DNA of 64,000 nucleotides, taken from Auanema rhodensis. Taxonomy: Eukaryota > Nematoda > Chromadorea > Rhabditida > Rhabditidae. The DNA lies in NCBI GenBank assembly GCA_964057225.1, contig OZ059896.1, positions 15,450,501 to 15,514,500 of the forward strand, given 5' to 3'. Made by a program: the position numbers and the translations under genes. The notes beneath the pieces are model-generated. The model was not told where the DNA came from, did not search any database, and worked only from the letters and a program-made list of their open reading frames with translations. Below, piece by piece: positions 39,299-51,614 of the stretch. The stretch's first letter is position 1; each line of letters begins with the position of its first letter.

Positions 39299-39925
39299 TT
39301 ATCTTCCAAAATTCAATGTTTCAAATGTGAACGGTGCTCCGTCCATAACATTTGATGATGCAAAAGCGGTAAGATGAGATATGGATTCTAAACAATTGCA
39401 AGTTGTTATCAGATAAGCTTTAGAGTCTAGCACTCTGAGCTTCATTGAAGAGGTAGATGTACTTTTACTTAGCATCATGAAGTAATGGCGTCTGCTAGGT
39501 GCCCTCGCTGTATTTTCTTTTAATTTCAAGAATATTTTCAATAACTTGTCGCTTCTATGCCGAATTCAACCGGTTCAGGCGTTCAACTTTGAACGAAATG
39601 ATCCACAAACCTGTCTGATATTTGACGTGAGAAGCACGTTTTAAAAGCACGTTCGAAGCATACTCAAGTCTCGAAATTGCTAAATAACTTAACTTTTAAT
39701 AATCAGGTTCTACTAGTTATGGCACGAAAAGTAGTAGCAGAAGCTTGTTTTACGTTTCCCACGAAAACGATTACTTCGTATGTTCCACCTTTAGTGATCA
39801 ATTCACGTAAGCCTGCACACCGATTAGCTTACTGCTGTTGAAAACTTATTGTTAGCATTAACAGCATACTGCCGCCGCTGCTGCTGCTCAACCATATTTC
39901 GCAATTTCTGGAAATATCTAGCAAT
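39299..39925 (-). other. Coding-like minus-strand fragments, unrecognised
   Basis: Three adjacent segments look coding in different frames. The first, 39925-39841, has a TTGCTAG acceptor and a GTAAGC donor and reads KLRNMVEQQQRRQYAVNANN. The second, 39828-39703, is an open frame reading AGLRELITKGGTYEVIVFVG. The third, about 39541-39299, ends VMDGAPFTFETLNFGR with a stop, and AATAAA follows about 30 bases later as a polyadenylation signal would. The gaps between them are too short (about 20 bp) or out of phase for normal introns, so this is either a broken gene or an unusual arrangement. No family recognised. Confidence 0.3.
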
Positions 39926-42189
39926 ACTGCAGCTGCCTCATATGCCTATAAATAGGTTCCCAACACATTCTCTGACCTTTTTCTTCTTGTTTTTTCTTAT
40001 TAGAAAACGGATCATCAGTCTAACAAAAGCAGGGAGAAGTTAGTTAAAATAAAAAAAATATTTATTTCACAATCAGTAGATCATACTTCTAACGATGTTC
40101 TTGCTGTTATTAATGAAGATGTTCCAAAAATATTAACTGTTTCTTTTTCTGTTTTTGACCAACATTAGTGATACAAATTAACGATTCACTATCATCTATC
40201 TGTTCTTTCATGTTATACTTATATTTTATTCCGCTTAGTTACTTCTGATTTCATGTGTCCGATGCTAAAAGTTTGTGCCTACGTATGGAAGGCACAAATT
40301 TAGATTAAGCTTATTCCACCTATAAGCGATAATACTTTGGATGTGCTTGTTTCCTTCATTCCTTCACAGCCGTACGTACTCACTTCCAAATCTATATTCA
40401 ACATGCCATTTCCTGAATATTCATCACACAGAGCGTCCATTTCCTTCACAAATATTTACATTTTTTATTTTGTCCTACAAGCTAATTTACGAAGCTAATT
40501 GTCTCAGGCGTATTTTAAACTTTTTAAAAACTTTGTTTGCTAACCTACTAGCGCCTGTTTCTTGATTTTCAATGATTTTTCGATCTGAATTAGAAGGACA
40601 AGCTCATCGAGATTATTCTGATGATTCGATTATTTCAACAGTTGAAGTTTAACTCCTTGTCTTACCCTTTAATTCGTTTATATCACATCTACTCAACTAC
40701 TTAACATCATCAACCTCTTTAAACTTTTAAAAATTATTTCATGTATCTGTTGTTTGTTTTAATTGAGAAACATTTGAAAAGAAGAAAATAAACATAAACA
40801 AGGTTTTCTAATGAAGTTCGTAAAACAAGTTTATCAAGTTTGGTTCATGACCTATTTCGAACTATTAAAAGATATTTTTATAATTTTATTCCCAAATTAA
40901 GCTCAAGAACGTTCTGATTCAAATAGTATTTTTCAGTTTTTTTGAAATCAAAAAATTTCAATTCAAGATCAGAAACTAAGATTGAAACTAATCAGTACAT
41001 CATTATGTCATGCGGGTACATGCAGTTCAAAGATTAAAAGGTTGAGAGTGGTATCATCGAGATTGGCAATTCTTTGTATATTTACTTAGTAAGAGCAGTA
41101 GAAGCCCCTTGATCATTATATATTTAAGGTCTTGAATTGTATTCATTTCGACAGTATTTCAGTCGACCCGCGAAATTGACTTAAATTGCCGTCTATTTCA
41201 TGACAAAAATCTCTGCATCATCCAAATTTGGAGCATTCAGTCTCGTGTTTTTCCGCGAAATTTTGTCAAAAATTCTTTTATTTGTATCTCTCAACTTAAC
41301 ATCAGATTTGAGAGTGAAGTCTATTCGGCGTAAACATGGCAATTTGATCGTTCTGCCTGAATTGCTGCTTATTTCCATGTACCGTTTGACCATATATAAA
41401 GCAATATTGATTGAACTCGAATCCGGAAGTCCTAACGTCATCGTACTCCATTCTGTACTTCTTGAAACAATTGCTTGAATGATCTTGAGTTAGTGACGAT
41501 GACAAGTCTGAAATCAGCTTTATGTTTTCTTCTCGTATTTGCCAATTTATCCTTGATACTCATCCTCACGTACGAACGGCTGAATAGCGCGATTGCCCAG
41601 ATATCTTGGTGGTGCACACCCAAAAGCAATTTCTGATCCTTCATCGTGTGCGCTCTCAAAACGTATTTGCACTTTCAGGACAAATTCGTCTGAGGCTTAG
41701 GTCATGTGATATCTTCTACTATCGGGTTATGGAAGAATTGTTTCTTCTTGTAATTTTCTGTATATAAACGATGTGACGTGTGCTACTCTGTCCAGTATAT
41801 AATATCCCATCAACACAAATTGCCCACACTCACTGACATTCAATCTCACACAAAGCAGCCGAAAGTCAGGATAGTATGTGTGCTCTGGGAGATAGCATGT
41901 TGAAGGTTATTTCGCCAGATTTAACCAGATGTTCGAGTCAACTGTGTTTTTCTCATTCATTTCTTACTTTTCATTGAATTTTTTAATTTTTCTTTTCTTT
42001 CTCCTTTTCAGTCTTGTTTTTTTTGTTTCGTTGCCTCTATCTTTCTATTGTTCTATCTCTTTTTCTCTTTGTTTTACCGGAAATATCTCCAGATTTTGTT
42101 ATTTTGAAACATTGGCACTTTGTATCATCTGTTCGTTTTTCACTTCCCCCTTGTTGACAGGTTAAGAGCGCAACAAGGCTCAAGAAATA

Positions 42190-42297
42190 ATGAAAAGATA
42201 CTTCTCCAAACCTGCTCTTAGCATAGTCTTCATCATCATCACTACTACGTACGTCTCCCATCTCTCTCATAATTCGTTCTGTTCTCTCCGTTGACAT
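42190..42297 (-). other. Possible first exon, minus strand
   Basis: ATG at 42297 opens MSTERTERIMREMGDVRSSD, then DDEDYAKSR up to a plausible donor (AGCAG/GTTTGG). The acidic, codon-balanced look suggests a real N-terminal exon, perhaps connected to the fragments at 39.3-41.7 kb. I could not join it to another exon. Confidence 0.25.
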
Positions 42298-43477
42298 TGA
42301 AAAGCTCGTTCACCCATCCTTTGCCCCTTACAACCACCCGCCCTCCCTACAACCATATACACAACCTATAGACATGCAAGTAATAACTAGTTTGACAGCA
42401 GGAACATTGTATCAACTTTATTTCTTTTGAGGCTTCTTCTTGGTGTTTTTGCTGTTCCTAGAGTCAAATACCCGGAGCCATAGCAGCACATTCATTGTTA
42501 TAATCAGCTAGGACAACTTAACTATTTTTTTTCAATGGTGGCAAAAAAAAACGAAATCAAGTTGTGTTCCGAGCAGTTTTATTTTTAGCTTCATGAAAGT
42601 TGTTAACTAAGCTAATTATGTTATCTAAATATTATGATTTGTTGCTCTTGCATCTCATGTTTCTATACTTACTCTGAGAAAACAAGAACAAAAATATTTG
42701 GAAGCCATGTGCTGCATTCGAACTTTGAAAGAAAACAATAATCAGCTTTTATCAATGTTGTTCTTCATTTCAGTATATAAGGAGAAGCAAAAAATCGTAA
42801 AATTGATGTAGCACACATTCACAAAGCTCTACCCCCCCCCCTACCAATATAACCCTCTTCTCATAGGCCCTTAACAGTCCTTAGTCCTATTTCATCTCAT
42901 TTTTATTTTGGAGTTTTCCTCTTCATCTATCTATATATCTACATATATATCTCTCACTATCTCTCTTTATCTCTTCTTTGGTCTATACCATTCATATCCC
43001 CTTCCTGGTATACCTGTGTTTGTGTGCTTCATGTTCCCATTCCATCTATCATCTGCAGCCGGCTTCATCTGTTATCGTATGTATGTTCTCTGTCAGGTAT
43101 CCATTGATTAACCATATTTAAGTTGATTAACCCATAATCATGTATTTGATGTCATATACATTCACACATACATACATTCATTTTAACAGTTTCTCTTCAT
43201 TTTATATATAAAAGTATTATTTGTGAATTAATTTACTAATATATCTTATAATCTATATATTATATACATTGGATAGTTAAATGTACTATTCTCTTGATTA
43301 TATACTATTAATATACAACGTATTCTTATCATATTATTTCAATCAAACATAATTTTTAATTATAGAAATTCCGAAAAGAAAAAAAAGCTTTAAGCGAAGT
43401 CATAACTCATATCAGAAACTCATTCAAAACCTACTCTCTCTCTCCCTCTCTCTCTCGGCCTATACTCACTATCGAAA

Positions 43478-44927
43478 ATGATGGATCTTCAATTCTTCTT
43501 AAGTTGCCTATCAGTTTCTGCCATTATCACTACAATTTGTTTGTTTTTCACAGGAATGTAAGTTATATACAAGTTATTTATTTCTTTAAAACATAATTTT
43601 TCTCATTTTTCAGTCCAATATGTAAAAAAATTTTACAACAAAAATCTACCCAAGATATTTCTGGTATTGTCTTTTTAACAGGATTCATAGGGTAAGTAAG
43701 GATTTGCACATGCGTAGAGAACTAATCGAAATCTTACTGTATCATCCTTTATTGGATACTGTATTTTTGAGCATTAAACGATCAGAAATCGTATAAATGT
43801 ATATACTACTATGTATACTATATGTAATATATATATATATACAAACTATATATGAATTATATATATATATATATATATATATTGATTATAGATGTTCTTT
43901 CTGGCTTCGTTATGGATACTTGAAAGAAGATCGAACTATGATGACTGTGAATGCCGTCGGCTCATCACTTTTTGTTGTTTATTCGACGTTTTATTTAATT
44001 TTTACAAACCCTAGAGTAAGTTCAAACAATCGTTTAAAACCTAAAAACATATATATTTAGTTTGCTTTTGCTTGGAAATATTGCATTTCCTGGATTCTCA
44101 TTGTTGCCATGTTATTGTATACGGAAATTCAACCAAATATGGATTTATTAGGAATTGCTTGCATGACTTTTAACATTTTAACTTTTGGTGCACCATTAGC
44201 AGGATTGGTAGGTTCTTTGAAGTTCAGTTAAATATATTTTCTATAAATCTATCAAATATTTTTGCAAAATTGGTAATTGAAATGAAAAAGAAGACGAAGA
44301 AGGTTCTAAATTTATTATTCTTTAGGGTATTGTATTGAGAAAAAAATGTTGTGATAGTTTACCTTTACCTATGTGTGTTGCTAATCTTTTGGTTAGTTCA
44401 CAATGGCTTTTATACGGAAATATCATTAAGGATTCTTATATTATGGTTTGTTTATCTTAAATCTCAATTTTTCATTTTCAAATATTCAGATTCCTAATGG
44501 AATTGGTATGGCTTTGGCTGTTTTCCAGCTATGTCTTTTCATTATCTTTCCAATGAATACTCATGATCGCTCAATTTTGGATCGTTTCATGACCTTATGT
44601 CGTCGCCAAGACGTAGATGAATCAGATATTGAAAGTGGTATGTTTCTTAGTTTCATCATCCTCTTTCTCATGCTTTATTTCATATATTTTTGCAGCTGAA
44701 AGCAGTAAATGCTCATCCACCACACTAACCATTGACAGCGACGATACTCTGATTAAGCAAGCCAAGTAAGCATTTACTAGCAAACATAGAATTTTCTTTG
44801 ACTGATTGTAACTGCTCTCTTCCATTTCAGAGACTTCAAACGACATTCAAATTCACATTTTGACGGAGCTGTTGTATATCCAATGACCAAAACTAAAAGT
44901 TTTCCGGATATCTATCGATTAGCTTAA
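43478..44927 (+). CDS. swt: SWEET-type sugar transporter (MtN3/saliva)
   Basis: Six or seven exons from [20 protein letters not shown] to [10 protein letters not shown] and TAA at 44925-44927. Seven membrane spans fall into two triple-helix MtN3 repeats with the family marks: [39 protein letters not shown], and in the second repeat [20 protein letters not shown] and [19 protein letters not shown], ending [14 protein letters not shown]. The Pro residues of the PQ-like turns are present. A 75-residue cytosolic tail with Ser-rich segments follows. SWEETs carry sugars by facilitated diffusion at the plasma membrane or Golgi; nematodes have several swt genes. One intron (about 43.69-43.89 kb) contains a long TA microsatellite. 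Confidence 0.93.
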
Positions 44928-46002
44928 GTTTTTCAGTTTTAATCTGCTTCTTCCTAGACTCAAAATAAACCAAAATAGGTCGAAAGATATCATAAAATCA
45001 TGATTAATTCATAATTTTTCATGCATATATGCATACATGTATTTCAATTTATTAATATATTAATTCTAATGGTTTTTATTTCAATTTTTTGTTCTAATTG
45101 TCTTAATTTTTGGTGCAATACGTGTAGAATTTGTTTTATATACATATACTTATGAAGAGATTTCTATTACGAAGAGAATTTTTATACCTTTTTTTTCAAA
45201 ACAATTGATCTGATTCATAAAAATTATTGAAATTTAAATAAAAATTTTTACTCTTTACAAGTGTATTTTATTAAAAGTTAACAGAATAAGCTTATGAATA
45301 TAATGCTCAGTTTCAGAAAGTTTGAAACATGGTGATGCCGGGGAGTTTTCAGTGAATGAATTATTTGTTATTTGCATGTAATATAATACATTTTCTAAAG
45401 AATTCGATTGAAAAAAGAATATTACTTTCCTCTTTCCAACTAGACCAGCATTCCAACTTGAATATACTGCGATTTTTTCTCCTTCTTTTCTTCAAATACA
45501 AATTTTGATTAATATTCATAATGCTCATGTATTTCTTCTCTTCACTCACTCTCTCTTTCTCTCTCTATTTATATTTGCTTCTCTCAGTTTAAGCATATTT
45601 CTCTCTGGGAGGATGAGTATATGCTTTAGATTGTTTCGATCTATATTGACTTTTAACAATCCCATCTTGTATTTATAATAATTTTAATAAAATGAATTCG
45701 TTTATGTGTTTCCATTTTAGTAAATGAAAAATTTATACGATGAGTTGCTATGAGTCAGTTCCTAAACATCTTTGCACAGCCCAAAGCTTCATGAGCAATG
45801 GGAGGATTTTCTCAACAACTTTCGATTCCCATTGTTATGGCATGCGGCTTTCTCTTTACTAAAACTACTTTTTCAAGTTTTGTTAATCTCGTTTCTTTAT
45901 AGTTTTCTAATTCTATTTCATTTTTTTCATCTTTGTTTCCTTCTTCACAAATTTGCCTACTTTTTAGTTTAATATTAGTATTTATATATATAGGAAATCC
46001 AG
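44928..46002. other. Intergenic, nothing firm
   Basis: 3' flank of the SWEET gene and upstream region of the MADF-like gene. TCTC-rich tract at 45540-45570. An acceptor (TATATAG) at about 45987-45993 precedes the next start by nine bases. Confidence 0.45.
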
Positions 46003-46462
46003 ATGAATTATCTACCATATAGTCAGTATAGTGACTTTATTGAAACTGCTAGAAATCTTCCAGTTCTCTATGATGAGCAATCATCCGAGAAAGACAAATA
46101 CAGCGCTTATGAGATATTAGGGAATACATTCAATCTGAAGAGTAACAATCCCTCCTTAGACAATCTAATTTACGAATTTTGAGATTTTTAGCAGAAACAG
46201 CTAAACAGCAATGGCTTCAAATCGTAAGATGGCATCATCACATGTTACCCAAGTTAGATAGAAAGGCTTTTCTTATTCCTCCGCCGTCAGGTATCTTGAT
46301 TGAATTTCTCTTCTAATACTTGCTCCCAATTCAGAAGCCGATCAAAATAGTTCAATTGATGAATGGAGAGATGCTGATTGTCGGATAGCTGAATCTTTAT
46401 CTCATTTTTTCTTTGACGATTTAAATTTTCTACTAAAACCTCTAACTAAAAAGCAAAAATAA
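46003..46462 (+). CDS. Small MADF-like domain protein
   Basis: Three exons give a protein of about 120 residues. Exon 1 reads MNYLPYSQYSDFIETARNLP and VLYDEQSSEKDKYSAYEILG; FI-x(5)-P-x-LYD followed by an A-x-E-I-x-G helix matches the start of MADF/Myb-SANT-like DNA-binding domains. A 49-bp intron joins NLK to TETAKQQWLQIVRWHHHMLP (third helix with conserved Trp). A second intron leads to EADQNSSIDEWRDADCRIAE and a tail ending LTKKQK. It could be a small transcription cofactor; the family assignment rests on pattern only. Confidence 0.5.
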
Positions 46463-47666
46463 AACAGCTTGACAAACATATTTGTGACAATTTGTATATA
46501 TGTGTATATATGTTTCTAATATGTACATTTATGAAATTCTTTTTTAAAAATAAGGAAAATCACATTTTCTAAAATCAAAAATGACCTGTAAATTGTATAG
46601 TAAAGAACTGATTATAATTGGATGTACTTTAACGCTCATGTTACTGAATCAGAATCTCATCAATCTGTTTGATTGACTAACGATATGTGATCGGTGATGA
46701 ATGTGAAAAACACTTGTTTGCTCTTTTTGACCAAAGTTTATATGAAAATCTTCTATCTTTCTATTTCATTATAATTCTTTCAATGTTTTAGAAGAATGAA
46801 TTTTAAAAACCTGCTCATATGTGTATTGTTCATGTTTAATTGATCTTTAATTATAAATCATGCCATCATCACGTTGTTCATAATGAAATTTTCCTGATTT
46901 TATTGTTAATTGTGAAATTGAAATATTCATGAAAGAGGTACTTGAACAATAATGTTTAAAGCTTTTCTGATTCTTTAAGATTTAAGTTTAAAAGAATATA
47001 TAGTGTATATAGTTTGATTTTTACTATTTTATATTATATTTTATTAAAAATTTAATTTTCTCAAAGGGGGCCGCGAATCAATGCAACCACCTAATATTAA
47101 AATAATTTAATTTTTTTTAATCTTAAAAGAATCAAATAGTTCATTATAATATCTAAAAATATAAAGAATTGAGAATGAAGCCTTAATTAGCATAATTTTC
47201 TAAAATTACGTGAACTACCACGTATATTTAATTTTATATGTTCTGATCTGAGTAAACGATTGCTTTCAACAGCATCTAATCTAACAATAGATACTTGCAG
47301 AGATATATGTGGAAATTTTCACGATACATAAAGATAATTTCCCATTGTTCTTGATATATCATTGACTTATTTATAATTTTTTTTAAATGAAAACCAAGAA
47401 AAAGCATTGTGCATACGACGAAGTAAATTCTTGGAAATGCTTTTGTATGGTGCATAGCTTTGTGATTTGTGGAGATTGGGTTCAGAATTATTCTCCCACG
47501 TTGTACTGGTACTCATTTCAGCTTGTGTGAATGTCTATATTTTAAGACTTGTTGAGTAGTAGCTCACGTAATCAAATGATATTGTAATAGAAAATCATTT
47601 TAACTATTATCGACAAAGAGAGCAGCTGCATTCCGTACATACTACTTAGACGAAGTGAAGTCTTCA
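46463..47666. other. Intergenic, very AT-rich
   Basis: No gene or RNA recognised. A C/G-containing island at 47067-47085 (GGGGGCCGCG) stands out from the surrounding AT. Confidence 0.5.
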
Positions 47667-47689
47667 CTTACGACCATACCACGTTGAAA
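47667..47689 (+). pseudogene. 5S rRNA 5' fragment (nt 2-24)
   Basis: CTTACGACCATACCACGTTG plus AAA matches nucleotides 2-24 of the 5S genes in the array to the right. The preceding bases (CATAC...GAAGTGAAG) look like a diverged array spacer. It is 1.9 kb outside the array. Confidence 0.8.
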
Positions 47690-48145
47690 TTATACAGCCA
47701 GGCGGCTCGGTTATTATCTGTGACGCCTTTAAAATTTCAGTTTTTTCTTTTTTGAGATAAAACCTTAGCATTTCAGTTATATGATTGACTTATTCATTTT
47801 ATTCACAAAATCACAAACTGATATTTTTCGCTTCTGATAAAGAAGATAAAAAAGATTTGAAGAAATATTATCTAACTATTTCTTATATATGCTGCTCACA
47901 CTGTTTGATATGTATATGAGAAATCAATATAAATTATTCTTTTTATATTTTATAATATATTTTTGTTGTCAAAGTGTTATATTAACATATAACCATAGAG
48001 TAGTTCTAGCTAGTTGGAATCACACTGTAACAGCTATCCCTCTTGTCTGGTCTTCAAGTGGCAAATAAGCTAGTCAGTCATATTATATTCTTCAATATAA
48101 ACTTATGAGCATTATTCATATTTTAGGAAATTTGATTGGAATACA

Positions 48146-49436
48146 ATGCTGAAAACTACTTTACTTATAGTTTTAGCTGCATTATTAATCTGGGGATTTA
48201 TTATAAATATATTAGTTATATATGCAGTATATATTCTTGCATTTAAGTATGTTGTAAAATAATATTTGTTAAGAAAATTATATTAAAAATTATGTTTATT
48301 TTAGAAAGAAATTGTCACCAATATATATTTTATCTTTATATAATATATCAATTGATTGTATTCATTTATTATTATCATTATGTTATACATTTCCATCAAT
48401 TCTTTTAGATGTATTATCATTTATTAACTTATATATTCATATAAATATATATTTTAGGATTGGATTTTAGTTAATGGACGTGATGATGTTATTATGCATA
48501 TACTAGGAGATATTTTCATGTTTTGTTGGTATAGTATTTCAGGTTCACAAATAGCTATGGCCATCAATAGGTTAATATTTTTAATCAAAAATTCTTGTAA
48601 AGATAGATAAGTTACAAAAGATATTAATAATGAAGTTTAGACTTGTGGTTGTATGTTTTCCTCGATATGATATATTTACATTTAAAACTGTTAGTATTGT
48701 AATCATAGTTGAAGGCATAATAAGTATCGGATTAACTATACTTACTCAGCATTTATTCCCTTGTTGTCAGTATGTTATATCTATTGAAACAGTTGAAATC
48801 ATACAATCACCTGCAGATTTATACTTGATAAAGATATTTATTCATATTCTTATAATATCAAAGAAGGAATTATAAATTATACAGATGTATACGTTGATAT
48901 ATGGCTAAGTAGTTCAACCACAATATTATGCGCTGTCTGTTATTCGGCTGTAATCTCACAATACATCATATACTTTTAAAATAATATTACATTTTAGATT
49001 ATTATTTATGTAAAATATTCAAGAAGAAATATAAAATTAAGTGAAAAAGATAAAAACAAGCGTAAACTACAGGAATACAAGTTTATAATTAAAAATATAT
49101 AAGCTAAAATATGAGAATAACATGATTTAGATACGCTATTCAGTTCTGCATCTTAGGCATCTTCTATCTATTCAGTTGGGTGCTTTTCCGAATATTTCCT
49201 CCATTCATAATGAACAATGGCGCTCCTATTGCATGGTTAATCATAACTCCTGTATGTTTAACTCTAAATAGTAGTGCTAATTCAACAATTTATATTTTTT
49301 CGAATAGTGAGGTGAGTTCATTAAAATTTAAAATACAACAAAATACATAATATAATTATAGGTTAGAGATATATTTCGAACCAAATCTAATTTCTTTAAA
49401 AGGAAAGTAACTACAACAGAAACTAATAGTTTATAG
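48146..49436 (+). CDS. Divergent nematode serpentine receptor, Srx-like GPCR
   Basis: At least six exons, very AT-rich, encode a seven-span protein. Span 1 is ALLIWGFIINILVIYAVYIL, then KKKLSPIYILSLYNISIDC, an MHILGDIFMFCWYSISGSQI span, the DRY-equivalent AMAINRLVVVCFPRYDIFTF, an IVIIVEGIISIGLTILTQH span, TTILCAVCYSAVI with a basic loop (KYSRRNIKLSEKDKNK), FAIQFCILGIFYLFSWVLF, and ITPVCLTLNSSANSTIYIF before a short tail ending TETNSL. NR-x(4)-CFP-x-Y after span 3 fits the Srx/Srsx chemoreceptor group. Some exon boundaries (near 48.3 and 48.6 kb) are approximate, and a low-expression or decaying copy cannot be excluded. It is the last protein gene before the 5S-U4 array. Confidence 0.55.
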
Positions 49437-49546
49437 ATAACAATATGTTCTTACTTGTCCTGAATAAACACTTTGAACTTTAATATGTAAGAATATTCAT
49501 ATTTTAAACAACTATTAATTCACGTAATCACCCGCTTGTTACCTGG

Positions 49547-49571
49547 TTGGGAATCCCGGGTGCCGTAAGCT
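49547..49571 (+). pseudogene. 5S rRNA 3' fragment at the array edge (nt 95-119)
   Basis: TTGGGAATCCCGGGTGCCGT followed by AAGCT matches the last 25 nucleotides of 5S. Homology to the array stops sharply on its left. Confidence 0.85.
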
Positions 49572-49672
49572 TTTCCCTTTTCTCATATTTTCATATAGTT
49601 TATCATCTTTAGTTACCTATATGGTATACGGTTAACTAGAAATGCTTTCGTTTTCGGAGACAACTGTTAGAC

Positions 49673-49815
49673 AGCTTTGCGCAGTGGCGATAACGTGACC
49701 AATGAGGCTTTGCCGAGGTGCGTTTATTGCTGGTTGAAAACTTTTCCCAATTACCCGCGATATTCCCTGAAACATGGGTGATATACGCAATTTTTGAATG
49801 CCTGATAAGGCTGAT
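49673..49815 (+). ncRNA. U4 snRNA, copy 1
   Basis: Starts AGCTTTGCGCAGTGGCGATA, the U4 5' end that pairs with U6 (stem II). It then has CCAATGAGG...CCGAGG, the kink-turn bound by the 15.5K/SNU13 protein, TTGCTGGTTGAAAACTTTTC (stem I with U6, allowing G-U pairs), a central hairpin (CCCTGAAACATGGG), the Sm site CAATTTTTGA, and a short 3' hairpin GCCTGATAAGGC. Order and spacing match U4 from animals. U4 chaperones U6 in the U4/U6.U5 tri-snRNP. The 3' end is estimated. Conserved DNA upstream (CTTTCGTTTTCGGAGAC) may hold the proximal promoter element. Confidence 0.93.
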
Positions 49816-49942
49816 TAGCATATTATGGAAGATTGTTCCACGTGAAATGACGTCATTTTTCTCATGACGCGTCAATTTTCAAAACCAAATTAGAAGGAAC
49901 GGTTGCACTCCATACATATTCCGAAAAGTAAGGTAAGCATTC

Positions 49943-50061
49943 GCTTACGACCATACCACGTTGAAAGTACGCCATCCCGTTCGATCTAGCAAGTCAAGCA
50001 AAGTTGGGCCCGGTTAGTACTTGGATCGGAGACGGCTTGGGAATCCCGGGTGCCGTAAGCT
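49943..50061 (+). rRNA. 5S rRNA, copy 1
   Basis: 119 nt, GCTTACGACC to GTAAGCT, with complementary ends (helix I) and the internal Pol III control region (AGTACTTGGATCGGAGACGG). Differs from the commonest copy at nt 39 (T), 46 (A) and 60 (A). Confidence 0.95.
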
Positions 50062-50162
50062 TTTCCTTTTTCTCATATTTTCATATAGTTTATCATCTTT
50101 AGTTACCTATATGGTATACGGTTAACTAGAAATGCTTTCGTTTTCGGAGACAACTGTTAGAC

Positions 50163-50305
50163 AGCTTTGCGCAGTGGCGATAACGTGACCAATGAGGCTT
50201 TGCCGAGGTGCGTTTATTGCTGGTTGAAAACTTTTCCCAATTACCCGCGATATTCCCTGAAACATGGGTGATATACGCAATTTTTGAATGCCTGATAAGG
50301 CTGAT
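50163..50305 (+). ncRNA. U4 snRNA, copy 2
   Basis: Same RNA sequence as copy 1. Followed by a long (490-class) spacer. Confidence 0.92.
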
Positions 50306-50432
50306 TAGCATATTATGGAAGATTGTTCCACGTGAAATGACGTCATTTTTCTCATGACGCGTCAATTTTCAAAACCAAATTAGAAGGAACGGTTGCACTC
50401 CATACATATTCCGAAATGAAAGGTAAGCATTC

Positions 50433-50551
50433 GCTTACGACCATACCACGTTGAAAGTAAACCATCCCGTTCGATCTGGCAAGTCAAGCAACGTTGGGCC
50501 CGGTTAGTACTTGGATCGGAGACGGCTTGGGAATCCCGGGTGCCGTAAGCT
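50433..50551 (+). rRNA. 5S rRNA, copy 2
   Basis: Carries AA instead of CG at nt 28-29 (GTAAACC), a variant shared with copies 5 and 7, and T at nt 39. Confidence 0.95.
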
Positions 50552-50652
50552 TTTCCCTTTTCTCATATTTTCATATAGTTTATCATCTTTAGTTACCTAT
50601 ATGGTATACGGTTAACTAGAAATGCTTTTGTTTTCCGAGACAACTGTTAGAC

Positions 50653-50795
50653 AGCTTTGCGCAGTGGCGATAACGTGACCAATGAGGCTTTGCCGAGGTG
50701 CGTTTATTGCTGGTTGAAAACTTTTCCCAATTACCCGCGATATTCCCTGAAACATGGGTGATATACGCAATTTTTGAATGCCTGATAAGGCTGAT
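50653..50795 (+). ncRNA. U4 snRNA, copy 3
   Basis: RNA intact. Upstream element is the CTTTTGTTTTCCGAGAC variant, shared with copies 4, 9 and 13. Confidence 0.92.
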
Positions 50796-50922
50796 TAGCA
50801 TAATATGGAAGATTGTTCCACGTGAAATGACGTCATTTTTCTCATGACGCGTCAATTTTCAAAACCAAATTAGAAGGAACGGTTGCACTCCATACATATT
50901 CCGAAAAGAAAGGTAAGCATTC

Positions 50923-51041
50923 GCTTACGACCATACCACGTTGAAAATACGCCATCCCGTTCGATCTAGCAAGTCAAGCAACGTTGGGCCCGGCTAGTAC
51001 TTGGATCGGAGACGGCTTGGGAATTCCGGGTGCCGTAAGCT
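50923..51041 (+). rRNA. 5S rRNA, copy 3
   Basis: Variant with A25, A46 and C72 (shared with copies 11 and 13) plus T at nt 103 (GAATTCCGGG), unique here. Confidence 0.94.
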
Positions 51042-51142
51042 TTTCCCTTTTCTCATATTTTCATATAGTTTATCATCTTTAGTTACCTATATGGTATACG
51101 GTTAACTAGAAATGCTTTTGTTTTCCGAGACAACTGTTAGAC

Positions 51143-51285
51143 AGCTTTGCGCAGTGGCGATAACGTGACCAATGAGGCTTTGCCGAGGTGCGTTTATTGC
51201 TGGTTGAAAACTTTTCCCAATTACCCGCGATATTCCCTGAAACATGGGTGATATACGCAATTTTTGAATGCCTGATAAGGCTGAT
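51143..51285 (+). ncRNA. U4 snRNA, copy 4
   Basis: RNA intact. First unit of the short 472-bp spacer class; GATTAGAAT follows the 3' hairpin. Confidence 0.92.
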
Positions 51286-51393
51286 TAGAATATTATGGTA
51301 GATTGTTCCACGTGAAATGACGTCATTTTTCAAAACCAAATTAGAAGGAACGGTTGCACTCCATACATATTCCGAAAAGAAAGGTAAGCATTC

Positions 51394-51512
51394 GCTTACG
51401 ACCATACCACGTTGAAAGTACGCCATCCCGTCCGATCTGGCAAGTCAAGCAACGTTGGGCCCGGTTAGTACTTGGATCGGAGACGGCTTGGGAATCCCGG
51501 GTGCCGTAAGCT
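51394..51512 (+). rRNA. 5S rRNA, copy 4
   Basis: Reference-type sequence with C39 and G46 (CCGTCCGATCTGGC), identical to copies 6 and 8. Confidence 0.95.
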
Positions 51513-51614
51513 TTTTCCTTTTTCTCATATTTTCATATAGTTTATCATCTTTAGTTACCTATATGGTATACGGTTAACTAGAAATGCTTTCGTTTTCGGA
51601 GACAACTGTTAGAC

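Larger units (their letters stand above)
38024..43477. other. Gene-poor interval of 5.4 kb
   Basis: Mostly AT-rich DNA with simple repeats: a GT-rich stretch at 38640-38690, a C run at 42832-42841 and CT-rich tracts at 43434-43457. Minus-strand coding-like fragments are listed separately. No RNA gene was recognised. Confidence 0.55.

Noticed and set aside
41193-41659. Overlapping ORFs on both strands near 41.2-41.7 kb
   Set aside because: Several frames are open at once, so no single frame can be preferred; kept only as part of the coding-like relics.
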